From NCBI GenBank assembly GCA_022225965.2, contig JAKJXP020000023.1, positions 310,001 to 374,000 on the forward strand: DNA of 64,000 bases, written 5' to 3'. Positions 13,871 to 25,614 of this stretch are shown in pieces; the stretch's first letter is position 1, and every line of letters starts with the position of its first letter. A model generated the notes under the pieces. The model was not told the origin of the DNA, did no database searches, and saw only the letters and a program-made list of their open reading frames with translations. Made by a program: the position numbers and the translations under genes. The stretch is from Diatrype stigma (taxonomy: Eukaryota; Ascomycota; Sordariomycetes; Xylariales; Diatrypaceae).

Positions 13871-14700
13871 ATAAATCACGTAAGTGATTTTCACCGTATC
13901 CATTAAACAAATTTAGCGGGCAACGAGGGACGAAGGAAGCTTCGCTAATTTGAGGGAAGAATGAGCTATCAGGAGTACTAGAGACTGAGCAGAGATACGT
14001 ATATAGATATATAGGTACTTGGCCAAGCTAAGCAGGCGGGTTGTTGTACACCTGCCCGCATACTTAAGTATTCATGGTTGCATATGCCACATGTTTCATG
14101 GATAATCTCCGTATATGCCCCCTGTCTATATAGTTCGCAGCGAGTGGTCGATAACGCGATAAACTCTACCTACATAGTGCCTATAAGTTCGACCTGCAGC
14201 CATATATTCCGTAGCGTTGGATCGTTTCGTGGAAAGGAAACCATAGAACAGCTAAACGGCATCACAGGCTGTATTACCACATAGTAACATAATCACTCGG
14301 GGAAAAGCCCAGTCAGTTTATAGATTTGACCATCGCAAAAGCCCGTAGAACTTCACCTTCAAGCAGATACTAAGGTAGCTAGCTAATACAACGTAAAAAC
14401 ACGGACAGAAGATGAAGAAAGGAGAAGTAATGAGTGTTGTAAAAGACAAAGGTTAATCATCTGGTCATGATTGAAAAAATATCTCGAAATCTTCCAGCTA
14501 TGCAATGCAATGTATACCAACGCCTGACTCCCTTTCCACCTTTATCATAGATCCCAGAACACCCAAAGCCTGCCACATGCCATCGCCATTCCGATCCATA
14601 TGTTGACCCCTGGACGCCTGATGCTATTCCTCGATAAACCGAAACCCAAACGCTGCATGATTCATTTTTGGACCCGTAAATGCAAGTATCGTGTATCCTG

Positions 14701-16678
14701 TCAGTGGCCTGCGCTGCCAGCCTCGCCACTATTCACATCATCCACGTCGTTGAGCCGCTCTCGCTGCACCATTACGCGCTCATTACAGATGTCGATGAAC
14801 ATCTCGAACTTCTTGATCATCCGTTCCTTCTCGCGAAGCTTTGCTTTCAGATCATCAATCTCTTTCTTGCTGTCTTCTTTGACCTTGTCCAACTCCTCCT
14901 TGGTTCGGGCCAATTCCCGCCGCAGATCTGATCGAATACGTTCTTCCGCCGTAGGTGCCGGCTTGCTATAGATTGCCGGCCTTTGCTCAGCAATCCCTTC
15001 CTCGACCTTGTTCGGGTTCCGGGTAATCGCTGCACGTGCATTGTAAATATCACGGGGTAGCAAGGGCACATGTGGATTCTGTGACTGCAGAATCTCTAAG
15101 GTTTGAGTAACACCGATACCTATCACCGTCAGTTCCAACAAGGCTGCAAAGGGTCTTGATATGAGTAGATTTACCGGACTCCTTCAGATGCTTGACCGCA
15201 GCCACCATCTTGCTGTCCAGTTTCCTCGCTGCCGGATGGAGAAGTGGACTTTCACTGGGACCATGGTTATGTTGAAGGTGAACCTGGTCAGGGCGATAAC
15301 GTATCGTCCACTGCGTTCTCTGTTCAATAGCGAAAAACCCGAACTGGCAATTGCATTTGCGTGACGAGGTCTTCCGTTTCCTCTGCTCAGGGCTCACTCG
15401 ACTCGGTGGTTTTCCAGCACGATCACAGACGAACAAGACCTTTTTCAAGCCAGGGACCGTTTTCTTCGACCGTCCAATCACTACGGCATAACCGACTGAA
15501 GTGCAGTACTCGATCACGTGTTTGTGGACGGCATCAAGGCTAGGGAAGCTGCCCCCTTCTGGGGGGGCCGACATCATACCTCCCATCGGCGTCCGGGGTA
15601 CATAGGGCGTACCGTCAATGACCTTCGGGGTTAAACGATCACCCTCTGCTGGATCCGTCTGGCTATCAACGTCCATATCATCCTCATGATGACTTTCTTG
15701 CTGCTTGGCCGGGGATTCATGCTGAGCAGCAGGAGGTTGGTGTTGAGGCTGAGGGGTCGACTGAGGTTGCAATTGTGGGGGCTGCTGGTGGACTTGGGCC
15801 GAGGGCTGCGAATGAGCTTGTGAATGCACCTGCTGGTGTGCCTGGGGATGTGCTTGCGGCCGAGCTTGCGGGCGCAATGGCGGAGTATGCGTCAGTAGAT
15901 TACTGTCGTTTGGTCGAACTTGCTGCTGCTGCTGCTGAACCGGCTGCACAGGCTGTGGTTGAATGGTAGAACCTGGCTGGACTTGCTGTGACATCGACTG
16001 CCCTTGCGGCAATTGCTGGACCTGCTGCACGGGTTGACTTATTTGTTGCGGTACCTGTTGCGGCACAGCTTGCGCAACGGGTTGAGCAACGGGCTGGTTC
16101 ATGGCCTGCTGCAGATACGCCACAGAGGGGACCGCCTGCTGCTGCATTTGACGTTGCTGACTACCACGCTGGTGGTGGTGTGATTGGGCTTGCTGTTGTT
16201 GTTGTTGCTGCTGTTGCTGCTGCTGCTGTTGTTGTTGTTGCTGGTGTCGCGCTGCCTGGACCGCGGCATGGGCGTGGGCATGTTGTGTGTGCTGTGGATG
16301 TTGTGGGTGCTGTGAATGCTGTGGATGTTGAGCGTGCTGAGCATGTGGTGCGTGCTGTGCATGCTGGGCAGTCTGTGCTGGAGTGTGTCTCGATGTGCTA
16401 CCCGGTATATTCGGAATGCTGGCGACGTTCGGAACAGGCGAAGGGGTTGTGCTCGAGAATAGGTGGTGAGGATACGGGGCCTGAGGAGGCTGCTGTGGAG
16501 TATACTGAGACTGGTATGGAGACTGATGCTGTTGCGGTGTCGACGAAGGTTTAGGAGGCGTCGAGGTATGCGAGGGAGGAAATGTCCGTCGAAGAGGATT
16601 GACTTGACTATTGACTTGCGGGAAGGTCAGGCCCGGGTGTGTATGGGAATTCGACCCCGTCTGACCCAGGGTCGACAT
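14701..16678 (-). CDS. FAR1-type DNA-binding, glutamine-rich transcription factor-like protein
   Basis: Probable nuclear DNA-binding protein of 640 residues. Exon 1 is 16678-15175 and exon 2 is 15119-14701. The 55-nt intron runs from GTAAAT to GATAG with a CTGAC branch site and joins LKESG to IGVTQTLEIL. The first 330 or so residues are low-complexity Gln/Pro/His, with a run of about 18 Gln and repeated HAQHAQHPQH units. Next comes a FAR1/WRKY-GCM1-like zinc domain (about residues 390-480: VIEYCTSVGYAVVIGRSKK, CDRAGK, RKCNCQFG, HNHGP) with the Cys..Cys..His-x-His spacing of that family. The C-terminal 90 residues form a charged coiled coil (ERIRSDLRRELARTKEEL..). An upstream ATG-less extension is hydrophobic and not used. 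FAR1 domains are shared with Mutator-type transposases, but no transposase core is present. The targets are unknown. Confidence 0.85.
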
Positions 16679-19600
16679 GGTCAAGAAAGAGAAAGAAAAA
16701 CAAGACGAAAAAAAGATTACAAGGTAACACAAAGTTCCGAGGCGAACAAACGGATGTCAACGAAGGGAAAGAACGGTAAGTTGTGAGAATAGGGAATAAG
16801 TCCAGAGTTGACAAGGTGTGATGTCAACCACGACGACCCTGGACGTTTGGGTAGATGGTTTTTGTTGATGCGAATGAGAGATGATGTGGTGGACGTGGAT
16901 GTGGATGTTTAGTATACGGTACTGCTAGGTCTAGGCAGGTAGGTACGTGGATATGGTGGGCTGGCGGGTGTGGAAATATCATGCCATGCCATTCATCCAG
17001 GCGGTTTTGGGGTGGCAGTCTGGCAATCAAGGCGGGACACACGGGGCGTGGGTTGAAGAGAGCGGGCAATGGGACTGAGAGAAGAAAAAAGTGGGAGCCT
17101 TGGGAGCTCTCGAAAACCGAGCGAGAGAGGGCGGCGGGACTGGGGACTGGGAAACTGGGGCTGCTGGGGACTGCCTGACACTGGCTGACGGGACACCACA
17201 CCCAAAGCTCAAAGCTAACACCTGTAGCCTGTAGGTACCTCAGCTCCTACTGACCTACCTACAGGTACCCTTGCTACCTAAGGTTTGGCTAGTTGACAGG
17301 TAGTAGACACTGGCAGGACTGGCACACTGGCACACTGGCACACTGCAGGGCCACAGGGCTACCATTAATCGGGCGTTGCGGGATTACAGGAAATCCCTAC
17401 GACGTAGTTACTGGACAGTTGGTTGGTTTTACGGCAGAATAGCGTCCAAAAAAAGCATATTTACAGGGGTTGTGATGCCTATGACCCTGATGACCCTGTG
17501 ATCTGACTCTTAGCCGGAGCCCGGGTCCAACTTCCATCCATCCAGGGGTGAGATATACCTAACCAAAAACGGGTCTAGGTGGGGTGGTGTTGTACAACAC
17601 CGACGAAGTAACACCCACCACTTTGCACTTTACACACCAGACACTTCAGGTGCTCTTCAGGTTTACATCTAAATACTAAAGCAGAATACTAAAGCAGTAG
17701 TCAGTAGGTAGTCGCTGGCATTGCAAGACGTGCGAGGCTGCTCTGCTTTGTTCTTTGCACAGATAGCTAGCCATACACAAGAGTATTAGGTTTATGTTGG
17801 TTGTTGCAGTTGTCATTAGTTACATACATACATACCTACTTACACAACATGCCTTGACTCCGGTTCCATGTTCAATCTTTAACCGGACGTTCAGATCTTC
17901 AAATCCGCGTTGGCGCCGTGCTTTTACTGTAACCCAATGCTTGGGAGTGCTCATGCTTGGTGTGTTCTACTTCCCGAAAAGGGCAAAACACGGCACACTA
18001 GGTATTTGGTTTAGTAAGTTGGAAGTTCAGCACTCGTCTAATAATAGGTATCTTAGGTTAGGTCAATTATGTCACTCTGAGGTCGATGGTTCCGTTGCAA
18101 CCCAGTAGTCGGAAGAAACTCTTGAGGTCCATAGTCGCTCTGAGGCGCGGAGTTCGTTTTTCATATTCAACCGCGCAGTGGATAAATACATGCTTCGCAC
18201 CAGATCAGATGGTAGAAGGCATCAACATCATATAACAACTTCATAAGACATGAGGTGATGCAAGGTCAGAGCAAAACTACAAGAGAAACAAATGTGGATC
18301 GTAGGCCACTACACACCACACCATACCTATGGCGTGTAGATATTATTAGTATTAGTATTAGCATGGGGGGGTTAGGAATGCAACGGTGATCGACCTTAAG
18401 AGATAAACCCTTGACCCTATTTTTACTAGCTACCAGACACTGCAAAGCGAACCAACGATATTGCGAGTTTATACACCAGCAATACCTACGTGCCTAGGCT
18501 GCGAAGCTCCCGTTGAAAGAACATGCAACGACAAGTGCTATATCATATCATTATAGTACCTACAATTGCAGGAATGCAACTATTGTGTAGTTGGGTGTTC
18601 GAATCCCTTGCCTATCTGCATGATGGATGTCGTTCGTACCTATGTAAGCCATATCTCAAGGCATACTTCGCACAAGGGATATAATATAAGGGATATAATA
18701 TGAATCAACGTCAAAAAACGTTGCCATGTAGACGACGTAGCCAAAGACCACACCAGACAACAATTCAACGCCACAGGAACACCAACACCCCGCCCCTACA
18801 TGCCTACTCGGATACCATATACGCTTATACGCAGGTATATGCTTGCTTATATACATCGACAGGTTGAACGACGCATGAACTTCGCGAACTTAGCGAACAT
18901 TTGCACCTCCTCAGAGCTCTCTCTTGGGAATGACCGCACAAAATAAGCCACCCCATCAACGTTATCGGATGTACAGCATACGCTTGGCCTTGCGTGTTGT
19001 ATCGCTCAGGCTGTTGTAGTACCAGGGTGTATGTCTTGATTTCGTGCAGCGCTACTACGTCGGGGGCCAGATCCTATTCGAGAGAGGTCGCCTACCCAGG
19101 TAAGGTTTTACCGGAATGAAGGGGAGGCTGATGCATGGCGCACCGGCCGATATTGCGAGATGCCACTTGGACAGCCTGCGTGCATGTAGCTACATACCTG
19201 TCTACGTGTAGGCAGGACCTGCCTAAGGATTGTAGATAGGACCTGGGCAGGTAGGGATAGGTAGGGATATAGGGGCATGTAGACCATGTAGGCAGCTGCA
19301 GTGTAGGACGATTAGGGTAGCTACATACGTCCAAATGCCCATATGCCCTCCCTACTTGCTTCCAGGCATGTTCATATAATCTGTCATGTCAGGTCTGCAG
19401 CTTTTTCTTTTCTTTTCTTCCAAGGTTCTTATCAAATGCTAGTCTATGCCGTTTGGTAAATCCTGTTGGTAATTGTTTGATAGGAGGTATCTTACACCGT
19501 TCTCGGTCCAGATGAAGAAGGCTCACTCGTTATATGGCTTCTTAGGTGCACACATACAAATGAAACCATAAACCAAGTTGCTGCTTCCATGCCTACTACC

Positions 19601-20231
19601 TAGGTCAGCACTTATACAAGCAAACACATGCAGTTTCCCAGGCGCCCCGGAAGAAACGCATCTTCATGCCCTCAACTCTACAGAGCCCAGTGTCAAGTAT
19701 CAATGCCCGTCAAGCGGTTGATATGTGATACCACGAAACCGCGTTAACTTCAGGTTGGAATCTTCAGCACCTTCCCAGAGGAAATATTTAGAGGATTGAT
19801 TGTGCAACATATCATCGGACCTTGGGGTTCTACACAAGGAGTTTCGAGTCTGCCTATATCGAGGGCATACTTGCTTCACAGGTAAGGTTAACAGATCGCA
19901 TGTATTGCCGGAATCATAACAACATCAGTATTTACCATTCCCTAGGGTTGTGTATATCGTACCTACATTCGTGTCCTTGTATCTGCAGGTGGCCAGGCAA
20001 TCCACCCAGGCAGCTGCCAGGTACTTGAAATCTCAACACCTGCAACAGTCTTTACCAACACCTCAACCCCATTCTTCCAATATAGCACCTTCATGACCAC
20101 CTCGGTGATGGGATCACCAACCAGACCGGTCGTCGACTTGGAGGTTGAGCTGCACACACGTTACATCAGCGTCTCTACACACCGTCTACAGCAAGCCTCT
20201 CCGCCTCGGACCTAGGCGGTATGCATTGCAA
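16679..20231. other. Long intergenic region
   Basis: No gene supported. A 5' leader and GA-rich stretch lies at 16680-17150, followed by an 8-bp tandem repeat (17318-17341) and many TAGGTA/TACCTA words (for example 17220-17280 and 19190-19330). Short ORFs here are low-complexity or unrelated to known families. Confidence 0.6.
17318..17341. repeat. 8-bp tandem repeat ACTGGCAC x3
   Basis: Three head-to-tail copies of ACTGGCAC, followed by a broken fourth. Confidence 0.85.
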
Positions 20232-21128
20232 ATGCCTAGATTCGAGAGCAAGACGAAAATGCTGGAATGGAAGCGCATCCAGCGTCTTGGTCGTAGGAGA
20301 ATTGCCAAAGCGGCCAGGGACTCCGCTGCCCGCTCGGTACTCTGGCACGAGGCGCTCCTGCCTTTGTCTGCGTTGGGGGCACCTTCTCTAAGCCTATCCG
20401 GCACGAACGCAATCACGAGCCGTGAAGACGCCCCTATTCCAATACCATCGTTTCTTTCCGGAAGTCCGACCTCTGGCGGGCAGGAAGCCGCCAGTGAGCA
20501 TAGCTATTCGTTCCTTGATTTCCCCCCTGAGGTCCGCAACGCAATATATCAGTACGCCGTCGAATATCCTACGTGTCGGGCACTCTTCGATTCGTATTAT
20601 AAACAGAAGGACAGAGGGGTGAGACGCATTTTTCATGGTGCCAGGGTTAAGCTCCACACCCCTACGGTTCTCCTCCTTAACAAACAGGTTACACGAGAGG
20701 CCCTGACCGTATTGCGCACGCAGCCTTTCGTCATAGACAAGATTCCGCCCTGGATTCCCGGTCATCGTCTACCCCTACCGATCACCGATTTCATCACTCC
20801 CCAGACACTCCAGAATATCGGGTCCTTCGAGTTCAAGGTGACGTTTGGCGAGGGCTCAGGTGGCAGTGGCTATATCTGGCGCTATATCCTCAAACCCGTG
20901 CTCGATGCTTGGTCCCAGAGGAACTCAGTCACTCGCCTCCGGGTCATGTTCAAGCTCGCAAACATTGACGTGGAGCCCATGTGGTATTGGGAACTCAAGG
21001 ACTACGAGAAGCTTGTAGATAATGTCAGGACGCCCTCAGCTTGCTCTGAGTTTGTCAACTCTAGGTGGAATACGCAGAGGCTAACGAGATTTTTAGATCA
21101 ACGAGTTCGAGTTCAGATGTGCGGCTAA
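20232..21128 (+). CDS. Fungal F-box-like/2EXR-like hypothetical protein
   Basis: Intronless ORF of 298 residues starting at the first in-frame ATG (context CAAATGCC); upstream codons in the frame lack an ATG. The N-terminus is basic (MPRFESKTKMLEWKRIQRL). At about residues 97-110 it has FLDFPPEVRNAIYQYAVEYP, the start typical of a large fungal family in which an F-box-like or 2EXR helix begins L-P-x-E-[IV]-R-N-x-I-Y. A second family hallmark is TVLLLNKQVTREALTVL (about residues 140-156), matching the usual 'hxNRQIxxEA' segment. These proteins are lineage-expanded in Pezizomycotina and mostly uncharacterised. No membrane segment or signal peptide is visible. It is convergent with the zinc-finger gene to its right. 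Confidence 0.75.
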   Translation: MPRFESKTKMLEWKRIQRLGRRRIAKAARDSAARSVLWHEALLPLSALGAPSLSLSGTNAITSREDAPIPIPSFLSGSPTSGGQEAASEHSYSFLDFPPEVRNAIYQYAVEYPTCRALFDSYYKQKDRGVRRIFHGARVKLHTPTVLLLNKQVTREALTVLRTQPFVIDKIPPWIPGHRLPLPITDFITPQTLQNIGSFEFKVTFGEGSGGSGYIWRYILKPVLDAWSQRNSVTRLRVMFKLANIDVEPMWYWELKDYEKLVDNVRTPSACSEFVNSRWNTQRLTRFLDQRVRVQMCG

Positions 21129-22019
21129 GCCTGGCACGGTACAATATGAGCACTGGATCATGGACTGTTTCTATGCGTATAGAACCGGTTTCAGGAGTAA
21201 GTCTTAAGCCCCTCCAAGCGGGAACGATGCAGACTTTCTAAGAAGCTATAGACCCTTTGATTCGCATACATCCGGATCAAGACATATGGCAGGGGAGTGT
21301 GATGGAATACGTTTAATCGACCAAGATCAGTCAACGGACATGTGCAGACGTCAAGTATGGTCAGCTACTCTATGCAGGTAGGTATGCAGCTGGCGACCAC
21401 ATTCGTTCGACGAGGCTCAAGGGACGCCTGGATGAGGAATGGCAGGTGATGTTTTCTACAAGATCACTCGCATGCAAGAAAGAAGTTGAGTGGGATATAC
21501 ACAGGAAAACCAGCGGAGGAGTTGAAGGGTGGTCTACCAAAACGAAAGAAATCGATGATACTTAATGAGCTTCACGCGAATATGAACGCAACTTCGATCT
21601 GAGATCCACTGCCGCCAATACTACCCCAAAATGACTTTCAACAAGTGAACAGACAAAACATGATTTGATAACAGGTCGGGCTCGCGCCACCTATAAAAGA
21701 GGTCTATTAGTGTATAATGTGTAGGAACGTAAATGCAATGGTATCATAGGAAGACTAAGTAGTCCTCCTCCCGAGCAGTCGGCGTAGCAAGTATATAAAA
21801 CAAACGCTGAAGCCACCATCCTGCCGCTGAAACGTACCAGAAGCCCATCATTAACGTGGTAAATGAGACCTATAACCCAACCGACCGCACGCCCAGCCCG
21901 CCACCGAAAAGCGCCGCGCAGCTTGAAAGAAGAAAGAAAGGCATTTGGAAATACATGAATGGATGGATATGGGTAAATAGATAGATAGAGGGGTGTCAGT
22001 CTCCTTGTGAGTCGGTGCA
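21129..22019. other. Convergent intergenic region
   Basis: Shared 3' flank of two convergent genes. Nothing recognisable beyond short TAGGTA words and A-rich stretches. Confidence 0.6.
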
Positions 22020-22728
22020 TCAAGAATAAACCCCTTTCTTCCGCTTCTTGCTCGGCCTCTTCACCGGTGCCGTTTCTGCTGCCGCCGGCGCCGTGTGGAT
22101 CGTATACTCCGGATTCGACATCACCATCGCGGTATCCGCATCCACATCCACATCCACATCCGCATCCGCATCCGCATCCGCGTCCGCATCCGCACCCGTA
22201 CCCACCACGCCTTTACCACTGCTATCTCCTTTCCCCTTACCCTTCCCCTTGCCCTTGCCCTTGCCCTTGCCCCCATCCCCGCTTCCATCCGCAGTACTAC
22301 CACCAACAACAAAATGCCCCTTCTCGATCTGGTGCTGCCGCAGGTTGTCGGGCCGGTTCTTGTACGCGCTCGGACACCCGGGCCACGGGCACCGGTACAT
22401 GGTCGGCGGCGCCGCCGAGTGCTGCAGCTTCTTGTGCTTCGCCATCGACCCCTTGAACCACTGCGGGTCCCCCTTCGGCCGGTACCCGCACACCTCGCAG
22501 CAGTCGTTGGCTTCGATTTTGGTACTGTTGTTGTTGTGGGAGGAGGAGGTGGGTGTGGAGGTACCGCCGCTCGCTGAGTTCGAGGGCGAGGTGATCGAGG
22601 CGGATACCGACGCCGATACCGACGCCGGAGGGGGCGGGGGTGGGGGGAATAGCGGCTTGCGCGTGGGTGCGGGCGCGGATGCGGATGCGGGAGTTCCGCT
22701 CGCTGACGGTGAGGATGAGGGCCCTGTC

Positions 22729-22759
<31 letters not shown>

Positions 22760-23181
22760 GTATTGTCCCTGTCACTTGGCGTGGCAGTGCCGTTCCTGGG
22801 ATGTTGGTGTGGAGCGGTGGTTCGGGGGAGGAAGACATCGGCATGTGGCTGGTACGGTAAGAGGCGTTCGGTGGTACGGAGCGCGACTGGTAGGTCGGGG
22901 TGGATGATGGGTCACGGTGATGTTGGGGCCCGAATATGTCATCCATAGTGGTGGTGGTAGTAGCAGTAGCAGTAGTAGGGTCGGTGTTGGTGATAGCGGC
23001 GTTGCTGGAGGCGATGTTCCGATGCTGCGGATGGTCGTCGATGTCCTTGAGGAAGTCCTGGTCCATGCCGTCCGTGTCGTCGAAGGTCTGGGAGAGCGAT
23101 TCGAGGAACTCGTCGAGCGGGTCTGGCACGTTTACATTTGCGGACGGTAGCATTCCCGGGGCTCCCGACCCTCCCTGGCCG

Positions 23182-23214
<33 letters not shown>

Positions 23215-25614
23215 GGTGGCTCTTGCGGCTCACTACCGGCGAGGCTTGGGACCATCGATTCAATGAGAGACAACCCTAGCATGTGATAGCGTATCCTAGG
23301 GCTGAAGCCAGTCTGGGAATAGACTGCGTCGCAGAGGCCGCGGACCTGCGGTATGAAGTCGTCGAATAGGTCGGTTGAACTCATGGAATTCTGTTTTAGG
23401 TAGCGCAAGTGGTTAGCCAGCTCGTCGACTTCGATGCAAGGTGAAACAGCGAAAGGGGCGGGGGGAGAATATGTTTTTGATAGATGAGGATTGATTCTTT
23501 GTCTCGAGGGCTTCCCGAAAACATTCAACTTCCTCATCACTCAACGTAGGGAGCTCGAGGAGTAGAACACGGGGAGGGTAACATTGATTTGCTCGCTTGC
23601 TTGCTTACCTTGCCTGCTTGCAGCACTTCGAGCTCCAGTCGACGGATCGTTGATATGGAATTGTTCTTCACTCTCCGATCAACCATCTCAAGATCGGACA
23701 GCAGCCTTTCCGAGTCGTGAAAGTTCTGGCTGAGGACCTGGAGGATGCAATGGGCCGTAATGGCGAACGCTTCCGTCTGCGATGGATCATGATGCAACTC
23801 AGATACGTGCGTAGACCAGAGCACCGACGGGATAGTTCCTGCTGAGTCGTGTCCGCTGCCGCTGATGACCGCGTTCTCGACATCTGTGCCCCTTAGTATA
23901 GACATCTATGATACGAACTGGATCGAGGGGACAATGGAGGCTCACCATCTAAGAAATTCTGTCCCACAATGATGAGCGGGTCGGCTCCCATAGCATGCAT
24001 GCTACTCATGCGGTACTCGGGTTCCTTGCCTTTCAGGCTCGAAGACCGACTGAGAGACATGATGCTTTCTTCCTGGGACGGGCCCACCGTTGTTGACTGC
24101 CAGATTGTACTGACAACCTCCGAATACATCGCCCCGTAGGCTGGATCCAGAAACCCGTGATAGGCTAGCGCTTGCTTGAACAGCCTGTTGCACCGAGTCA
24201 TCAGGTCATCTTCGTGGATTACGAGAGAGAAGGCGTATATGGTATGAACGAAGCAAAGGTAGTCCAGCGGGTCACGAGGATCCTGCCCCTCGAACATGAG
24301 CCTCAAACTAGATAGACCTTTGCGGAACACGGAGGCCGCAGTTTCGCCTTGAAGCCGCCTGGCCAGGGGGTTTCCTGGGATCAGGACCACTTTCATCAGG
24401 GAGGAAGACACATGCTGCTGGAGGGCATCCCAAGCCGACTCGATGAGGGTCCTAGTTGATGAACTGGAAGCGGGTACATTCGGGAGAGCTGCCTCGAGGC
24501 TGTGGTTGGTGTCGGTGAAGACCATATTGACAGACGTGCTAAGGGACAGGGTTGTGTCTGCGGATGGCGCCCAAGAAAAATCATCCTTCGGTGCGATGGA
24601 GAACAAGAGGGGGTCGGACAACCCACGAGGGATGGCCTGAGCCATGCATGGATCATCTCCAGGCAGCTCGGGTGGTAAGTCAAGCATACAGAGGTCTGAA
24701 GAGCCAAGGCAGTTCTCTGTATCCTTTGGGTTGACGAACCCATGTTCCAGTTGGGGCGCCGATAGGTAAGCGAGGGGACTAGAGGGGCTCGTAGGCGACG
24801 TCAGTGCAGTCTCGATGCTCGAAGCTGTCGTCCAATTCCCTGTGGTGCCGCCGGAGCTTGTGCTCCATGGAGTCATAGGGGAGATGCCTTGAGCACTCCC
24901 CGTCGATCGAAGTGATGAACTCGGCGACAAGTACTTGGGAGTAGGCCGAGGTACGTTCCTATAGCGATCTATGTGGGTGTCAAGAGCCAACGAAGGCCGA
25001 CGGCTTTCTGTGCTTGTGCGTGTTTGGCTGGAGAGAGGCTGCGCAGTGAAGTCCCTCTGTTTACCTGCGATTCCCTCATTCGGGGCGAGCGGACTTGTGA
25101 CCGAAGCTAAAGTCTGGTTTAGCGTAGGGTAGTACCCATTCAGAGGCCCAAGATTAGGGGTGGTCTGCGGTTCGTAGTTGATCGAATCAAGTTGCGCTAC
25201 GGGCCGGGAGTCAAGTTCGAGAATCTCTCTACCATTAAGCTCTATCATTGGCGTCTGCTCTGGCTGGTCGGGCTGCGGCTGAGAGGGAACCTGTGGCGGC
25301 TCGTAAGGCGGCGGCGGCGGCATTGCGAAGTCGTCCTGTTGCTCTGCGTGGCGAGCGTCGTTTCTGCGGGACCTGTGACCGATGTTGGAAAAGAAGTTCT
25401 TCGCCATATTGACGATCCGTCTTTTCTTAGTAGGGTGGCCTGAGCAGCAACATTTCCTGTCGTTGAACTTCTCGACCTTCATGCACTCGTAGCAGATATA
25501 TTCACCTGTGATTAGGTGCCGGCATGTCTCCAAATGCTGTAGCATCGACTCGTGGTCCTCAAACCGTTCGCGGCATCGCACAAGAGGACAGCAAAGCCGG
25601 TCATTCGGAGCCAT
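22020..25614 (-). CDS. Large C2H2-type zinc-finger protein with N- and C-terminal fingers
   Basis: Putative nuclear regulator of about 1,104 residues. Exons are 25614-23946, 23883-23609 and 23390-22020. Intron 1 (62 nt) joins NFLD to DVENAVISG. Intron 2 (218 nt, GTAAGC..CTAAC..ACAG) joins EVLQAGK to NSMSSTDLFDDF. The phases close exactly. The N-terminus holds Cys/His-rich sequence (CCPLVRCRERFEDHESMLQH, then CYECMKVEKFNDRKCCCSGH) followed by a basic KKRR stretch. The middle is Ser/Pro/Thr-rich plus a helical region. The C-terminus has Q10, poly-Ala, poly-Pro and Asp-Ala repeats around two fingers: CCEVCGYRPKGDPQWFKGSM..KHKKLQH and CPWPGCPSAYKNRPDNLRQH. It ends in a basic KKRKKG tail that may be a nuclear localisation signal. 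Splitting into two genes is possible but would leave the middle exon without start or stop. The start at 25614 is the first ATG. Confidence 0.8.
22736..22760. repeat. Coding trinucleotide run (poly-Ala on minus strand)
   Basis: A (CTG/GCT)n run within the zinc-finger gene encodes about nine alanines on the minus strand. A separate run at about 23183-23215 encodes ten glutamines. Confidence 0.8.

Larger units (their letters stand above)
13163..13950. mobile_element. AT-rich degenerate repeat with inverted-repeat-like ends (candidate relic)
   Basis: The left end carries CAATTAGTAAAGCGAAGCTT (about 13162-13181). The right end (about 13937-13950), read on the minus strand, carries CAAATTAGCGAAGCTT. 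The two share AATTAG and GCGAAGCTT in inverted orientation, separated by about 770 bp. The first 300 bp inside are strongly AT-rich, as expected after repeat-induced point mutation, and no ORF resembles a transposase. The ends are imperfect and I see no clear target-site duplication, so this could also be a chance pairing. Confidence 0.35.
12185..14700. other. Intergenic region with repeats between dynein and FAR1-type gene
   Basis: No supported gene. It contains the dynein 5' flank, GT/GTC-rich and GGCT tandem runs (about 12375-12410 and 12640-12660), a 12-bp tandem repeat near 13047, an AT-rich block (about 13180-13480), a 20-base C run and a composite minisatellite (13655-13870). The last few hundred bases form the 3' flank of the FAR1-type gene. 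Confidence 0.7.

Noticed and set aside
15144..15174. 31-nt intron option (GTAAAT..GCAG) in the FAR1-type gene
   Set aside because: Too short for a fungal intron; extending to GATAG gives 55 nt with a CTGAC branch site and restores the conserved GVTQTLEIL frame.
18590..18615. TGTTCGAATCCC, a T-arm-like word
   Set aside because: Loop length is wrong and no other tRNA arms are present upstream.
22048..22860. 270-codon plus-strand ORF rich in Ser/Ala/Pro repeats
   Set aside because: Translation of repeat tracts antisense to the zinc-finger gene; no domain.
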